Source: Dillenia suffruticosa (Eukaryota > Streptophyta > Magnoliopsida > Dilleniales > Dilleniaceae). Taken from it: DNA of 64,000 nt. The notes under the pieces were generated by a model. That model was not told where the DNA came from. It saw only the letters and a program-made list of their open reading frames with translations, and searched no databases. The stretch spans positions 20,646,001 through 20,710,000 of the forward strand of contig JAVTVX010000031.1 of assembly GCA_033439265.1 (NCBI GenBank). Direction: 5' to 3'. Shown piece after piece: positions 29,909 to 42,800 of the stretch (position 1 is its first letter; the number at the start of each line of letters is the position of its first letter). Both the position numbers and the translations under genes were made by a program.

Positions 29909-32900
29909 CTTCGAATTTGAGACTTTTAAACAAAAGGAAACAGTAACGATTAAACTATATATCATAATTCATTGACTCTCTCTCTCCTCTCCAACTAAAG
30001 TTTGGTTTAGATGCAAACCAGAATTTTTCACAAAATTATAAATTTTTTCCCAAATTCAAATCTTGGCTTTCTCTTTGAACAAAAGAGCAAATTAGGAAAT
30101 TCTAAATTTGCATTTTTCACCGTTTACGTTATCAAAATTTTTATAATATTTTGAATAAAAGTTTCATTTGATTAGAAATATTATAAATATCACAAAATAA
30201 TATATTATAACATCGAGATGATGACAAAATAAAAAAAAATGCATTACCATCCCCACACCCGCAATAACTACCACCAACACGTCTCAAGCAGACAAAAAAG
30301 AATTTTTATATCAAATTGAGATCACTCCTAATGGATTTGAATTGTAATTTTTATTAGATTTTTCTGTTCCTAAAGTTATATTTAAATGGTTGTTAAAAAA
30401 ATTATAAAAACTTACCTCTAAAGATTTTTTTATCTTAATTGAAAATGATACAAATAGAATAAAACCAAGCAATATAGTTATTGAAGATAGTTAAGAGGCC
30501 AAGAGGATATCGTATTGCCTCCTTAAAAGAAATCCAAATCTTATATTTTTTAAATTAATAAAGCAAAGTTAAATAATTTACACAAAATATAAGTGAGCAA
30601 CTGGTTAATAAACATCTTGCAACCCCACTTGTTAAAAGTTGTTGAATAATTCAAATTTAAACATAATTTATAGATTCATTTACTTGATAAGTTAAGAGTT
30701 TAGTTTGTTCATATAAATAAACTCACTAATTCAATCAACTTATTGAATTCCGTTTGAATAATTAGAATGTTGTTTAACTTTACTCATATTATTTCCATAA
30801 AAAGGGTTAAGAAAAATTACATGTTATTGAAAGTAAACGTTTATATAAAATGAAAATATTTTATTGTAAAGAAATTTTATTATTGAAAGTAAATTTAAAA
30901 ATAAGATAAAAATTTATGAAAATTGAGGAAGAAGAGTTTGTTGTGTGTCTTTCATTATCTATTATTCAAAATTATAGAACGTTGTTAGAATTGTTATATA
31001 TTTTTTAACAAAAAATATGTAATTTTGATTTATCTATCATGTTGGAAGTGGGTATTACCTCCACAGATACTGGCTTTCTATACGCAAGTAGGGAGTCTTG
31101 ACAGCTACTCCAACTAATAAGATGAAATATGCAAAAGATCGTCAAAAAATGCTCCGACAAAGAGATTCTGATACTTAAATCAGAAAAAACTGTTTTCGCA
31201 AGAGATAGAAACAGATTGAGTCAAGAGAAGAGTTAGGAGTGAGAGTCTTGTGTAGTTTCTGTGTAAAGTGTATTGTTCTGAGAGAATGTACCTGAGTAGC
31301 TAGATACATGATATATTTATAGGTCTGTATCTCACTAGTCGTGGGCATTCGAGGCATTATAACTCTAGTTTTTTTGTGAGAACGTCCTGAGATCTCAGAA
31401 CTCTGATCAAATATTTTCAAAAGATTTAGAATTCTTATCATTTGGAAAGTCCTACGAGTTGAGAAGATTTTCTTCCTTATTAATTAGATATTTAAAAATC
31501 CATTCGTTATCTAAGAAGGCTGTGGTTGAATATGAAAGTGAACTTTAGTATGAATTTTAAGGGATACTATCAGTGACCGATGGGGATAGGCCATGGTAGA
31601 AAAGATCAGCACTCTTTCCAGGCTGTCAGTCATGACATGAGGAGAAACACGCTAATCCAACCTTTCCACTTGCTAGATGTCGATGAGGGTTACGAGCCAA
31701 TTAGGTTGCCATTGAGATAAGTCAATCTGGTCCACTAAAGAGATGGACCATACTCGTCCTTTTTAGACAAACCCTGTAACGCCGATACACATTTGCTAGA
31801 TTATAGGCTTAAAGAATTTCAAGCATTACAGAGGAGATGAGCCTTTGGACCACTCCTATCATTTGCCCCCACTCTTAAGATCATTTGAACAGACAACTTA
31901 TGGAGTAAGAGAATTCATTCACCAATGTGCCTTTACCTGATATGATATGGGAAGTTGAAAAACCTTTACTGTTTATTTATTGTGCACATCTTTTGCTGGA
32001 ATGCGCACGTCTTCCACTAAAATATTTTAATTATCCAAATTCGTATTTATCACTTCTTCTCCCCTTATAAATTGGGAGAGGTTCACTGGAATTGTGCCAT
32101 ATGAAATGATCTTCAATAGTGTGCTGTTCTCTCCTTTCGTAGCCTAAACCTTCTGAAATCGTGTCCTTTTTTTTTGAAAAGTAGTATAAGAATGGGATTT
32201 TGGGTCATCAAATCCCAAGGCTTAGAGAACATCTGCCGATGTAAGGTTCTGTTATGTTTAGAGCTCTCGATATAAGGTTTCATCATGTCGTGATGGAATC
32301 TTTAGGACTCACAGGTTCTCCCTTTGTGCAAAGAGAGTCTTTTGCTCGTGATAGAAGCTCTCTTCCCAAGATCAAAACCATAGTCCGACTGATAAGTGCA
32401 ATAGAAGTTGTTGGAGGTACGGTCTTGGTATCCTTTCGAGTCGGGCGATAAGATGAGTAGAAGGGATGGAGATAACAGAGGATTTGAAATTTTTAATTTT
32501 TGGCCATCTCTTACCCTCCTCAACTCCTTTTTCTACAAGCTTCTTATCCCATCTAGTGTGAAGAGAAGTCTGGACTTGAAGGTAAGTAAGGGGGTCTTGA
32601 CGATGAGTTGTTCTATTTTAGCAAACTCCTACCTTGTTAAAATCCTTTTCAACTCCTGCTTACTATTTTTGTACTCTTCGATGGCATTATAAATCTCTTG
32701 ATGTTTCTTTTTAATGGCGTTTCATATACCGTTTCAATTCTTGATGTAGATTTGTTTATAGGATTCGTTTCGACTTGGGGACTTGAAAATTTTCTCAAAA
32801 TGTATCTGATTATGTATTTGTTTTGTAAAACATAATGATATCGTTTGATATATTTAAATTATACAACCGAGACTTACCTTTACTATAGTGAGAGTTAACT

Positions 32901-34880
32901 TTCTTCCCACCGGTGTATTTCTAGCTGTTCCTTTAATTCACAAAAATAGAGTATTTTTATCCATCAGGGCGATAAGTTCAATGCGTTCATTAGAAACTGA
33001 ATAATATGATGGATCATGCCTGCCCATCTGAGAATCAAATCCCTTATTGACGACACACTTCATTTATTATAAGATCTGTTGATGAGATGTTCACTAATGA
33101 CCAGTATTGATCGGGTAGTGTCACGGGCACCCGTGACACTATCCGAATGTCATAACAGTTCTACTTGGCATAGACCCACCCGATGAGAGAAAATATGTTG
33201 GTCAAACTTGTCATAAATTAGGATATTGTACACCTCTTGGCTTGTGTTTTTGCAATTTATTTGCTTTAGACCGGGATTTACTACTATGAATGGTGGTGGT
33301 AAAGGAATTTGGCTTCGAATTGAGTTTCCGGGCGATAGATGAGGTGAAATAGAGAGAATCATTGTGTTTCTTCCGAGGGAGGATCTCAATGGGGTGGCCA
33401 TTATGACAAAAGCTCTTGCTATTTTTCTGAGGTGTGTTTGCCAGTCATGATTTTACTCGTTTGAATATTTGAGATCGGCTCCAACTGGAATGGTGATTCT
33501 GCATTTTAAACACAACTTTCCTTAATGAATGGAAGTTTGGTGTAAGATTTGTCCCAGTGGTCTCTCTCTCCCGCATGTTTGATAGTGTTTGCAAACAACT
33601 CAATTAGAGTGTAACTGTGGTTTTGTAATTCTCTCTCTTCGTTTGTATTTGTCAAATTATCTTTTTTAGGTTTTTCAATTTCTTCGATGCTAAATAGAAT
33701 CAGCGCAAAAGAAATGAAGTACAATGGGTTTTTGTCGTGTCATGACAAAGGTCAAGAGCAATACTATGAAATTCGCATCTCTTTAAATTAATGGATTTTA
33801 TTATTAATTTGCAAATAATTTAGTTCATACTTTTATATTTCTAATTTTTATTTTTTAGCACGTCGGCATTTTCATCTACTTTATGATAAATATCTTTTAT
33901 TTAAGAATAATATAAACTAGATAAAAAAAGTTGCAAAGCATTTCCTAAAAAAAAAAATTAACTTCTATTATCTTTTTTTTCATTATGATGATTTGGGATA
34001 AGAATTCGGTCAAATCTTAATTAAAATGATCAAATCGGAATAATCAATTTCATTCGATGATAAAATTTTTATAATGATAAACTAACTTAATAGACTAAAA
34101 TTAGCAATTCAATTTAACTGAATTAATTGATTAATTCGATTTGATTATTCAAACTGACTGAATTATTAAAATCTCTATAAAGAATTTGTATGAAAAACTA
34201 TTTTATATTTTTGTTTACGTAAATGTAACATGTATTATTTATATTAATATGTAGGTATAAATTATAATTTAAAATTTTAAAAATTTAAAATATAATAATA
34301 AAATACGAAACTTTTAAACTATAACAACACTCTACTGATATATTTTTTGAGCTTTTAATTGTAAAAGTATTAGTTTTAATTTTTAACTTTTTTTTTTCTT
34401 TCAAGATATTTTAGTTATAATTTTTTATTCTTTTTTAATTTTTAGTTATAATATTATATTGATATTTATATGAATAAAAATTATTTAAAAATTATTTATA
34501 TTTTTTAAATAATTCAATTAATTCAATTTAATAAAAATCGTTAAAATCGATAATTATCTAAATAAATTAAATTAAATTTTAGTTTTATTTAAAACTAAAA
34601 CTAAAATAAACTACTAAAAATGTAAAAAGAGGAAGATTAGTTTTTCGATTTTAATCGAATACTTTCACCCCTGGTGATGATTTTTAAAGTTCACGGATTT
34701 AACGGTTATAAATCCAACATTAAAGACTAAATTAAAATTTGACTCATAATTTGACCTTTGGTTTTTAAAAATATTTGTCTTTTGTTTTTATTTATTTTTA
34801 ATTTTTGGGGTGGTGAGGGTTGGGTTGGTTCTGTATCGTGGGTCTCACTTGGGGCATAGAAGGGACCGATGTTTTCTGAT
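29909..34880. other. Intergenic AT-rich block between divergent genes
   Basis: Upstream DNA of AGPase (minus) and MYB-CC (plus). From 29909 to 31020 and 33780 to 34750 it is extremely AT-rich. The middle (about 31030-33760) is less AT-rich and may derive from an old LTR element: it has a promoter-like passage with TATATTTATAGG near 31311 and several broken frames, but no polymerase or Gag motif I can name. No gene supported. Confidence 0.4.
33116..33141. repeat. Perfect 12-bp inverted repeat with 2-base centre
   Basis: TAGTGTCACGGG, then CA, then its exact reverse complement CCCGTGACACTA. GC-rich compared with its surroundings and able to form a tight hairpin. No known factor assigned. Confidence 0.85.
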
Positions 34881-36891
34881 CCGATAGATAGGCAGTCTTC
34901 CTCGTCAATATGCTTAGGCGCACACGCCCGCACACACAATATCTCCTCCCTCTTTTTTTCTCTTCCTGCACAGCTTAATCGGTCCATAAGCAGGTCGCCG
35001 TTGATCATCCCGGAGGAAGGTTTTTCGATTCTGCCCCGCGTGCTAGAGCCAGGATTAGAGACAGCCCCCTCCGATCTCTCTCTGAGCTAATCCCTAAAAT
35101 TTTCTTGCCATTTTCCTGGGTTTGGCGGTGCAGCACCGAACTTGAGAGGATTTCTCTTCCACTTTCCGATCTAGCGAGGGTAGATTTCTTCTTTTTTATC
35201 TTCTTCTCCGAGTTTGTTCCTCTGTTGCAATTCATTCCTTGACTTTTTCTCTGTTTTAGTTAGTTTGCGCTCGATTTTCTCTCAAGTTGTCTTCATGCTA
35301 TCGTTGACTTTTTTACAACTAAGTGGAAAAAAATTTAAAGGAAAAGAGAAAGACTATGAGTGTTTGCGATGCGTAGTGATACATTTTACAATTAGTCAAT
35401 TAAATTATCCCCCGCCCCCGGGATTTTTGGTAGAATCCTGCAATTAGGGGCACCTGCAGACATGTAAGGATTGAGCTCAAAGCCCTTGTGTTGACACTAA
35501 TGGAGGAAGATCAGTAAATTTGTTGTTTCCGTGTAGCTTCTCAGGGGTCTGAATGGTTTTTATGTTTTGGGATTGTACGGTGGGGAAACCCATTTCCAAT
35601 TCTCTCTACTTGTTTTTCTTTCATTCCTACTGGTTTGAGGTTTTCACAACCTTAGGTCTTTTGTATGTTCTCCTTTCAATATATTTATATTTATCCAATT
35701 TACTTGTCAGATTAAGATTGTTATCTCCTTCATCTTCTCTGCGTCTGGTTGAGATTTAAGATCATAAATGGTTGGCTGTTGATTGTCCCCTCCCCTCCCC
35801 CACCTAATTTGGTTGGTCTTCAGGCACTTGGATGAACGAATTGGTGCCTCAGTTATCTAACTTGAGCGGGTTTGGCTTGTAGGTTCACGTACTTTAGTCT
35901 GCCTTATTTTCCTTTGTGCTCCTGCCGACTGTCTCCCACCTATTTCATCTCTGTGCTTTGTGACTGCTTATTGTTTACTACAGGACCTACATATAATCGC
36001 TTTCAAGTTGTACTTTTTCTCTTTGTTGCAATTAACACTTCAGCGTTCCATTTTTTATTTGATTGGCAACAATCTCTCTCTCATCTTTCTTCCCTTTTTT
36101 TCAAAATTTTTTAATTCATTTGTGATATGTGGTGCCAGCTATACGGTTCTACCACTTGAATTGTTGGGTTAGCCTTTTTTTTTTCCCTTTTTTTTCTGTG
36201 GAAAAGAGGTCAATCAATCGTTGAACTAGTTAATAGCCGGTCTACTCCCTTTTCCAGGACAATAATTTGAGCCTTAACTTAGTTTAACTTCCCCCCTTTT
36301 TAAATAGATTTTTTCTTTCATTAAGATTTTTCTCTCAAGCTAATGTGCCACTAAGGATGCTCATGCCTCTAACATCAGTGTGTAATTGGGACAATTTAGA
36401 ATTGGTTGTATGTGTGTGACCTAATCATTTGGCATGGAGTTCACTTGGTTAAGTGTGGTGTGCTCACTGGATTATGGCCACATGGGACAAATGAACAATT
36501 GTCATGTTTGCATTTTTGGAACTTAGCTTGAACGGGTAGTTGCTACCATGCATTGAACAAATTAAATAAACATAAGTAGGGTGCCAGATTGCCATCTTCC
36601 GTCCCTTCATCTAGGGGAGAATAATATTTATCCTATGTCAATATAAATTCTGATTTTGCCTCTTTGTAAGTAGTTAAATTTTGGGAGTTCGGTTTCCCTC
36701 CCCCTTTATTCTTATAGTATTTTTCCTTTTGTTTTAGGTTTATACTTGGAGTTCATCCTGTTCATGCCTGTGATGACTCTTGGGTTGCCTTGTACAGAAT
36801 AAATATACGTGCAAAGAAGATTTTTCCTGATTCAGTTTCTTGTAACACACTGTGATCTCATGGTCAGCATCTAGACAGTGGTGTCAGCAGG
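34880..36891 (+). promoter_or_regulatory. Promoter and probable spliced 5' leader of the MYB-CC gene
   Basis: At about 34880 the sequence changes from very AT-rich to balanced, T/C-rich DNA (34900-35180), which looks like a transcription start zone and leader. About 1.7 kb separates this from the ATG at 36892, so one or more leader introns are likely; the CAG words just before the ATG (TCAGCATCTAGACAG, GTCAGCAG) could be acceptors. Exact leader exons cannot be fixed from sequence alone. Confidence 0.4.
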
Positions 36892-39800
36892 ATGGAACCC
36901 ATTGGCGGAGGGAGCAACCTTAATAACCCCACTCTAGCATCAAAGCAACGATTGCGCTGGACACATGAGCTTCATGAACGCTTTGTTGATGCAGTTGCCC
37001 AGCTTGGTGGCCCTGATCGTAAGTTTTTTGAAACTTTGTTTTGGTGATCTGGTTTATTTTCTCCTTTCTTTTTGATCAGGTTTTATTTGGTTGGAAGTAG
37101 GATAGAGTTATGAGGCTCACTTCTTGTTATGTGTTAATTTGTCCAAGTGTGCATGTGTGAGGGACATGGAAGGATCGACCACATATCATGTACATGCAAC
37201 ATAGCCTCTTGCTATTCAATTACAGGAAGAAACCAATAATTTTGTTATGTATATGCTGCATAGTCCTGTCATTATATGCTACATTGTCTCTGATATGCAT
37301 AGCTCTCAGCATAGTTTATTGCCTGAACCAGAAGCTCCTATGAACTTGTGCCATGACATGAAGGGCTTACCTTTTTCAGATGTTTGTTTGGATACTAACA
37401 ATAATGTGGTACTTTACCTTGGTATGCTTAAAAGATGCTTGCATTGTTTTATGGACTTTATGCTACTTGTAAATTTTCCTCATTGTATTACTACCAATGA
37501 GAGTTACATGTGTTTATGTGCTTAAAAACATGTCTTGTTGAGGTTTAGTAATCTGTTAATATAATGGAAAAATTGAACTGATCACTGGTTTCCTGCAATT
37601 ATAACCATCAAAGAAAGTGTGTCTCTGAGGTTTATACCCAATGGTCTTGGAGAAATTGTGGACTTCAACCAATATGAGTGCTTGTTTGTGGAAACTGCTG
37701 AAAAGGATAGAAAATTCTATTCATCTTCTATTTATTTTTTAGGTTAAAAAAATTAAGAATTACAACAAATCCCCATAATTAGTTTCATTGTATTATATGT
37801 ACTACTTTTTTTTTGGATAGACAAGAAAATATATTAAATGCATGAAAGAAAGTACAAAACCTCCTAAGGATGAAAAACGTAAGAAGGAATAAAGAACAAG
37901 GCAAAGCAGAACAAAAAGATGAATAATACACAATTGCTCTCCAATCTCTCTTAAAATCTTTATAATATGTACTGCTTATCACCACGTGGGTGTTACAAAC
38001 ATGTTCGCCTGGTTTTAGGGGCTACACCTAAGGGCGTGCTTAGAGTCATGGGTGTGCAAGGTTTGACAATATACCATGTCAAAAGCCATTTGCAGGTACC
38101 CCTCAACTTATTACATCCCTTGGAGAGCTTTTTTTTTTTTTTATTATTATTAATATTCTTCTTCAAATACATTTTATGATATATTTAATATCTTTATTTT
38201 ACTCAAAATTCTGATCTTTCAGAAATATCGGCTTGCAAAATACCTTCCCGACTCTTCTTCTGATGGTATGTGGTTTTAACATTTTATAGTTCTTTATGGG
38301 TGGATAAACGAAGTGTGGTCCTTCCATTTTCTTGTTCAGAGATTTGGATTTGGTTATTTGATGTTCCTAAATGAATTAAATTGGTTTTAGAATTAAACAT
38401 AGCCTTGAAATTTTGGCTAATAATTATGTCATCTGCTAGGGAAAAAAGTTGACAAGAAAGAATCTGGAGATCTGCTTTCAAGTTTGGATGGCTCATCGTG
38501 AGTTAACTCTTTTCTTTGTTATAATTCCATATCAGGTGATAGTATGTTCATAGCTATTTAAGTTTGAGGGGAACTTATAATTGCACATGCTGATGCAATG
38601 ATCTGCTGTTCCGCCTTGAGCTTTAAATTTTTTCTGGCCTCGTGTTTTTAATGGCGTGCAACTGTTTATACTCAACTTTAAAATTAATATAAGGAAGGTT
38701 TGATCTAATTTTACTTAAGGGGGCATTCCTAGATAACTCGGGACCTCTTACCCCCAAAGTGAGAATCATATCCCTAGTGCCAGAGTTCTGATTCAAAGAA
38801 GGTTTGACTCTGAGGGATCTCTTGTCCTTTTGAGACTTGTGTATATTTTCTTTTCTGTCTAATAAAATTCCGTTTCCTTTCAACAAAGATTTATCCCAAC
38901 CCCAGCCCCAGCCCCAGCCCCACCATTTTCCAGCCCAGAAAGAACAAGGAAAAGGAATTTTTACTTTCACATTTTTATTCTGTTCGAAGATCTCATTTAA
39001 CATACAGGAGAATGGAGAGAAGAATTATATCACATAAAAATCACTATATCTTGAAAAATTGACCATGCCATTATAATGCAAGGTCTTATATCTGCAGAGG
39101 GATGCAGATTACCGAAGCCCTGAAACTGCAGATGGAAGTTCAAAAGAGGCTTCATGAGCAATTAGAGGCAAGTCTTATCTGTGTGTGTTTTGGTGTATGA
39201 TGGTGGAATATGAACATTTTCTTAGGAATGTTGGTTGCATCAGTATAATGATTTGCTTTCCCTCGGTATGTATATACATACATACATACATACATACACA
39301 CATAGAATGTTTATTTTTTGCCAGTTTTGTCACTTTCTTTATCATGGACCATGTAGATGAAACAGTATTTCCTTTATTTTTTTTAAAGTTTTTTGTATCT
39401 TTTTTTTATTAATCATGTAGAAATAATTTTTAATCACAAAAGAAAGAATTTTATTCACAAAAAATAAAATTAAAAAAGTTGGGGAAAACACCAAGGAGGT
39501 GCTTATCCACTAGAGTATAAGGAAAGAGAATCAATGAAATGAATGTCTACGAAACATTTAAAAGTTCCCGGACACGAGCAAAAGTGCAGACACTTCAGCT
39601 ATCAAGGATTTTTCCACACCTTCAAACTCAGATTCTTGTACTCATTTCCCTCCAAGGCAATCAAAAACTGGGCTACAAGGAGCATCCTGGCAACTCTTTT
39701 TTGTGCTGTACAAACTCTCACTCCACTTCAAACCCAGATGTTTTAGGCACCCAACATAACGGTAAAATGGAGGAAACTTTTCCCAAGGATCAACTTCATG

Positions 39801-42800
39801 TGCAATGAAGCAGCAGACTGGGAGCTGCTTTGTATATCTATTCACCAAAACATTGTCTCTCAGTTGGAGATCATCGTGAGCCAAAATCCTCCCCCTGCCT
39901 CCCAAGCAGAAAAGGCCACCCTTGGGTGCGAACGGAGTTCCAAATAAACTTCCAAGGAAAAGGTTCCCTCCCTCACCCCTGCCATTCAATCTAAGCATGT
40001 TATAGTATTTCTTGATCTCTTGTTCACTTGTTGGTGAACCCCTCCAGGTACAATATCTTGGCTACCTAAATTTATCTCAAATCCTCTCCAGCCTTTGAAA
40101 AAGTTGAAAAGCTCCTTCAATTCCTGCCTATTTACCTTTTTTCCATAGTTCACATTCCAAAAGCAGTGGCCTCCCTCAAGATAAACCCCACGAATGCTTC
40201 TTTGTTCACCAATTTCTTCCCCACTTTAAACTCCACAGTGTTCATGAAAACTTTCCAAGATATTTAATATAGCTAGATAACTCAAGATTATGTGACTGTT
40301 GAACCATCATTAGTGGCACAAATATGTTGACTTGGCTTTTTAACATCATTAAAAGATATAGTAAATAAGTAAAAAAAAAAAAACCTATCATGAAATTGTT
40401 AAAATACATTTAAATTATTAGTAACCTAATTAGGATTTAACAAATATTAGTCTATGTTAACCATTTGAATTAAAATTGGAAAGAAAATTGTTCATTATTC
40501 AGGGCTGAAACATTTTAATATTGTCTCTCTCCTTTCAACACCTGAATTCAGCCATCTCGCTTTCCCCTCTGCCTCAACTCATCGACTTATGAATTCATTA
40601 TTGGATTAACTAATCTCATCTTCTTTTCTCAAAACCCTTTTTCATCCAACGACATGAATTGCCCAACTATCTTCTTCATTGATAAAGTACTTTGGAAAAA
40701 GCACACGTTGTCTCATTATCCAAGCATTAGAGGACTCAAAATTGAGCTGCAACATCCAAAGAAAATCAAAGGGATATCTAGAGCCATCAATGGAAGATTT
40801 CGGTAGTGGCTTCTTCCATGAAACTTGATCTTGCAATGAAAACAACTTCAGCGAAATCAACCCAATAGTTGTCCAGGTGAACATAAGTGTAGAAGGAGAT
40901 CCACTTTGCTAGAGATCGAAGTGATTTTGAAGCAGCAATCATATCCAATAATCGTTTGCCACTTGATGACATTGTTCTCTAGGTTGAAGTTGAGACTGTT
41001 TTTTCGGTATTAGTCTTGAAACTTCTGGGAGTCGAATGAAAGAGATATGCTAGGGTTGATTTACATAATGTATACATATATGTATACATACACTTGTTTG
41101 CCACTTGATGACATTGTTCTCTAGGGTAGAGGTTAAGATTGTTTTTTGGGTATTAGTCTTGAAACTTCTAGGAGTCGAATGAAAGGGATATGCTGGGGTT
41201 GATTTACATAATGTTTGCATATATAAAGATTTGCATTAGATGTAATAGAGAAAAAATTAAGGATGAAAAATCCTTAGAATCGAATGAAAAGAGAAATAAT
41301 ATGTAAACTAAATGAGGATTGCTCTCTAATCCCTCTTTAAATCCTCTAGGCTACAATTTTTATTAATCCCTAATGCAGCCCACACAGAAAGTATAAAATA
41401 CAACCTTTGCCCTGAAGGAGAAGAACCAATACTTTGATTTCTAAAAATTCTAAGATTTCACTTCCTCCAAATATACTAAGGAATAATCACAAAAGCACAT
41501 CAGTAATGGGACTCGACATCCTTGTGTCCTCCAAAGCCTCTAAATTTTGTGAAAAATGATTTGGGCTTTTACAGCAGACCACCTATTACCACTTAAAAAG
41601 TAAAGAGGCAATTCTACATCTCTCGCATGATAGAACAATGCAAAAATTTGTGATGTCTAGTTTCAAAACGTTGTAGCACGACACAAACATTCAGAGAGAG
41701 AACTTTAGAATCTCTCCTTTTTTCTAATTAATCATTGTTATTGATCTTCTTAAGCGTTATAGACCAAGTAAATCCCTTAACTTTGATAGCAACCTTAGCC
41801 TTCCAGTTCTGACTAAAATTGATTAGAGGAAAAGGAGGATTTTGGGGGAGGCATATAAGATCTTGAAATATTTTGCAATAGAAAACAGCTGAAATATTAC
41901 GGCTTGAAATTCTAGTATCGTGAACACTATGAGAAGGTTTATTTCCTTGTAAAAGAGTAATTACAGAAGAAAACTTAAATGATATGAAAATCCGAAACGA
42001 TCAAATGCCCTCTTGATTATAATTGTTTTGTAGGAGACATGTAAAGCCTAGAGAAATGATAGAGTTGAGGAGAAGTAATGAACAAGGGAGAATCCCCAAT
42101 CTAAGAATCCTTCCAAAGAACACAACAACCATCGCCCACTTTGGAAGACACGACACGAGGAATGAAAGATCGATATAAATAAGAGTTACTTTCCAGGGCC
42201 TATAATGAGACAGTCTCACTCCAAAGCCATTTGCTTTTGATAACTATACTTGCTATTAAAAACCTATGCCCTAAAGAATTGAGTTGGGAAATCTTTAAAG
42301 CCATTTGCTTACCACTAAAATGTTCATGGATACTAAATTAGTGAGACCCCACACCCTCAAATTTAGGTTTTGAAATCTGCTCCCAGCATGCCAAATGATT
42401 CCTACTTGTTTGACCAATAGAAATCTTATAAACTTCTCAATCTTTTCTGCTATCCCAACAAAAATCTTGAAAAGGAAAAGAAAATAATGAGGGATGTTAG
42501 ATACACACACAAGGATAAACATAATCTGTCCACATAAAGAAATAAAAGTGCCCTTTCACCCATCTAACCCCCACTGTGTCTATCCACAACAGAATTCCAA
42601 GAGTGAATGCGATTTCTGCCCAAAGGAACCCCTAAATAAAAAATAGGTCATTCCTTTTTTTTTTAACAATTAATAATGACAGCCAAATTATTAAGAATCT
42701 CACTTAGAATATTTATGCCAAAAAACTCACTCTTGGTTCTGTTTGTTGGAGCATGCATTGATGAGGTCAAGTCATTTTGATTTCAAACCACTGATTAAAT

